5,864 nucleotides of DNA from CAZGSG01 sp964528095 (lineage in GTDB: Bacteria > Bacteroidota > Bacteroidia > Chitinophagales > Chitinophagaceae). Positions 4,810-5,864 of the stretch are shown here, piece after piece. Position 1 is the stretch's first letter. Every line of letters starts with the position of its first letter. The stretch spans positions 1 through 5,864 of the forward strand of contig CAZGSG010000366.1 of assembly GCA_964528095.1 (NCBI GenBank), written 5' to 3'. The notes under the pieces are model-generated. The model saw nothing but the letters and a program-made list of their open reading frames with translations. It had not been told where the DNA came from and made no database searches. The position numbers and the translations under genes are program-made.

Positions 4810-5864
4810 TTATTTCTTTTTGGTCGCTTTAAAAACGCCGTTGGGTTGTGTTGTCAAAAAGCCAGTTACTTCATTCTTATCGTTGAATTCAAATTTTATA
4901 CTGAAGCCTTCCAGGGCTTTTAATTTAAACGTATGATCGCCCAGGGGAATCGTTTCATAGTCGGGCTGGCCACTCACCAGGAGAAACAATACATCACCCT
5001 TTGTATAGATTTTGGCGCTCATGCCGGCCATTTCATATTCACCGGTATATTGTTCGAGTTGCTCTTTTGTAACTGGTTCTGGTTTGGGAGAATATTTGAA
5101 TTCAAGCGGTCGCAGGCTTCCTTCCAGCGTCATAAAAACACTTTCTATATTTCCTGCTTCGTTAAAACGAAAATTAATTCGAAGCCCGCCTTCCGATGTA
5201 TCGATACCTTCTTCCTTGTCAAAACCTTTTACCTCAAATACATCGTAATGATAGTGGCGCAACCATAATGAGTCTTTGGCCACCCTGGCAAACAAGCTGT
5301 CGTTACGGCGATATACTTCCATCGTTCCATATCCGCCATTGGTGAACAGGCCTTCGTATTCACTAGACGGGTGGGAGGGTTTTGTACCATTGATCCGGGA
5401 AGATGTTTTTGTTTTTTCTGCTTCTTTTTCTTTCGCCTTGTCTTTTTCAACGGCGGCTTTCCGGTTACCGCTCCAGTTGACGTATTTTAATTGCAACATC
5501 CGGTCCGCTATCATATTTCGTGCAAGAGAAGGTACAGGAGAATTGTTCTGGTTGGTCAATACAATAATACCGATACTGTCGCTTGGGAAAAAGCAGGTGC
5601 TGGCAGAGAACCCGTCGATATTACCGCCATGCTCTACCCGGTAATGACCCCGGTAGGATGCCAGGAACCAGGCAAGGCCATAGTTTGAAAAATGAATATC
5701 AGGATTTTCCTTATCGGGTAAGGCGGCACCGATCACCATTTGTGAACTGATCGCGTTTTTAACATAGTCTGCTGGCAAGACCTTCTTGTCATTGAACTTG
5801 CCTCCATTGATCCAGGTAATGGCCCAGTTGGCCATTTCATTTACACTGCTGTTGATACTGCCGG
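4810..5864 (-). CDS. Serine hydrolase (beta-lactamase/PBP-like) with two C-terminal DUF3471-like domains, N-terminus outside window
   Basis: The frame is open to the window edge. Residues before the first in-frame ATG (5833-5835) read GSINSSVNE and belong to the conserved GGINSSVxDMAxW segment of this family, so that ATG is internal and the gene is partial. The catalytic SxxK and YxN motifs lie upstream. The third active-site motif is HGG (His at 5629-5631) in RVEHGGNIDGF, followed by GIIVLTNQNN, which closes the catalytic fold. A Lys/Glu-rich linker (about 5390-5460) leads to two similar beta-rich modules, at about 5095-5358 (YEGLF to LEFK) and 4816-5049 (YTGEY to ATKK), resembling DUF3471/lipocalin-like domains. 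Such proteins are usually exported D-amino-peptidases or esterases, but no signal peptide can be seen here. The C-terminus is KATKKK. The substrate is unknown. Confidence 0.9.
   Translation of the reverse strand, partial: GSINSSVNEMANWAITWINGGKFNDKKVLPADYVKNAISSQMVIGAALPDKENPDIHFSNYGLAWFLASYRGHYRVEHGGNIDGFSASTCFFPSDSIGIIVLTNQNNSPVPSLARNMIADRMLQLKYVNWSGNRKAAVEKDKAKEKEAEKTKTSSRINGTKPSHPSSEYEGLFTNGGYGTMEVYRRNDSLFARVAKDSLWLRHYHYDVFEVKGFDKEEGIDTSEGGLRINFRFNEAGNIESVFMTLEGSLRPLEFKYSPKPEPVTKEQLEQYTGEYEMAGMSAKIYTKGDVLFLLVSGQPDYETIPLGDHTFKLKALEGFSIKFEFNDKNEVTGFLTTQPNGVFKATKKK

Noticed and set aside
5276..5644. A 122-residue open frame on the + strand, and similar frames at 566-805, 842-1027 and 4933-5268
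   Set aside because: They lie antisense to clearly conserved genes (serine hydrolase, mqnD, mqnB), have no recognisable motifs, and look like by-products of codon usage on the opposite strand.
5833..5835. ATG as the start of the serine hydrolase
   Set aside because: The frame continues upstream with GSINSSVNE, part of the conserved family segment, and the active-site SxxK and YxN motifs must lie further upstream; the gene is cut by the window end.

Overview
The window looks like chromosomal DNA from a member of the Bacteroidota, most likely a Chitinophagaceae-like organism. This is inferred from moderate GC content, A-rich start contexts with no clear Shine-Dalgarno, a TAnnTTTG-type promoter, use of the futalosine menaquinone route, and a serine hydrolase carrying C-terminal DUF3471-like domains. 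No mobile element, CRISPR array, tRNA or rRNA was seen, and coding is dense (about 93%).

Layout. (1) 1-186 (+) is the C-terminal end of a DNA photolyase. (2) 175-1663 (-) holds mqnB and mqnD, overlapping by 23 bp and encoding two steps of the futalosine menaquinone pathway; the end of mqnD overlaps the photolyase tail by 12 bp. (3) 1664-1773 is a divergent intergenic region with a good Bacteroidota promoter facing right. (4) 1774-3317 (+) is a pterin operon: two 6-pyruvoyl-tetrahydropterin synthase/QueD-family paralogues followed by GTP cyclohydrolase I (folE), then a small hairpin-plus-T-run terminator. (5) 3397-4287 (+) is fabD, with a 6-bp inverted repeat just before its start codon. (6) 4288-4358 is a convergent junction built almost entirely from a perfect 16-bp inverted repeat made of seven-base units. 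(7) 4359-5864 (-) is a two-gene unit: an upstream serine hydrolase, cut by the window end, and a GNAT acetyltransferase of the SSAT/thialysine type starting one base after the hydrolase stop codon.

How the genes work together. FolE converts GTP to dihydroneopterin triphosphate, which is the substrate of the COG0720 (PTPS/QueD) family, so genes 3-5 form a biochemically connected unit. Both paralogues keep all catalytic and zinc residues and have the C-x5-HGH spacing of the mammalian biopterin enzyme rather than the C-x3-HGH of E. coli QueD. Whether the product is tetrahydrobiopterin-like, a queuosine precursor, or one of each cannot be settled from sequence alone. The other genes are ordinary housekeeping or accessory genes. 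I see no convincing novel defence or mobile system; the most interesting items are the duplicated pterin synthase pair and the heptad-phased inverted repeat at 4290-4359.
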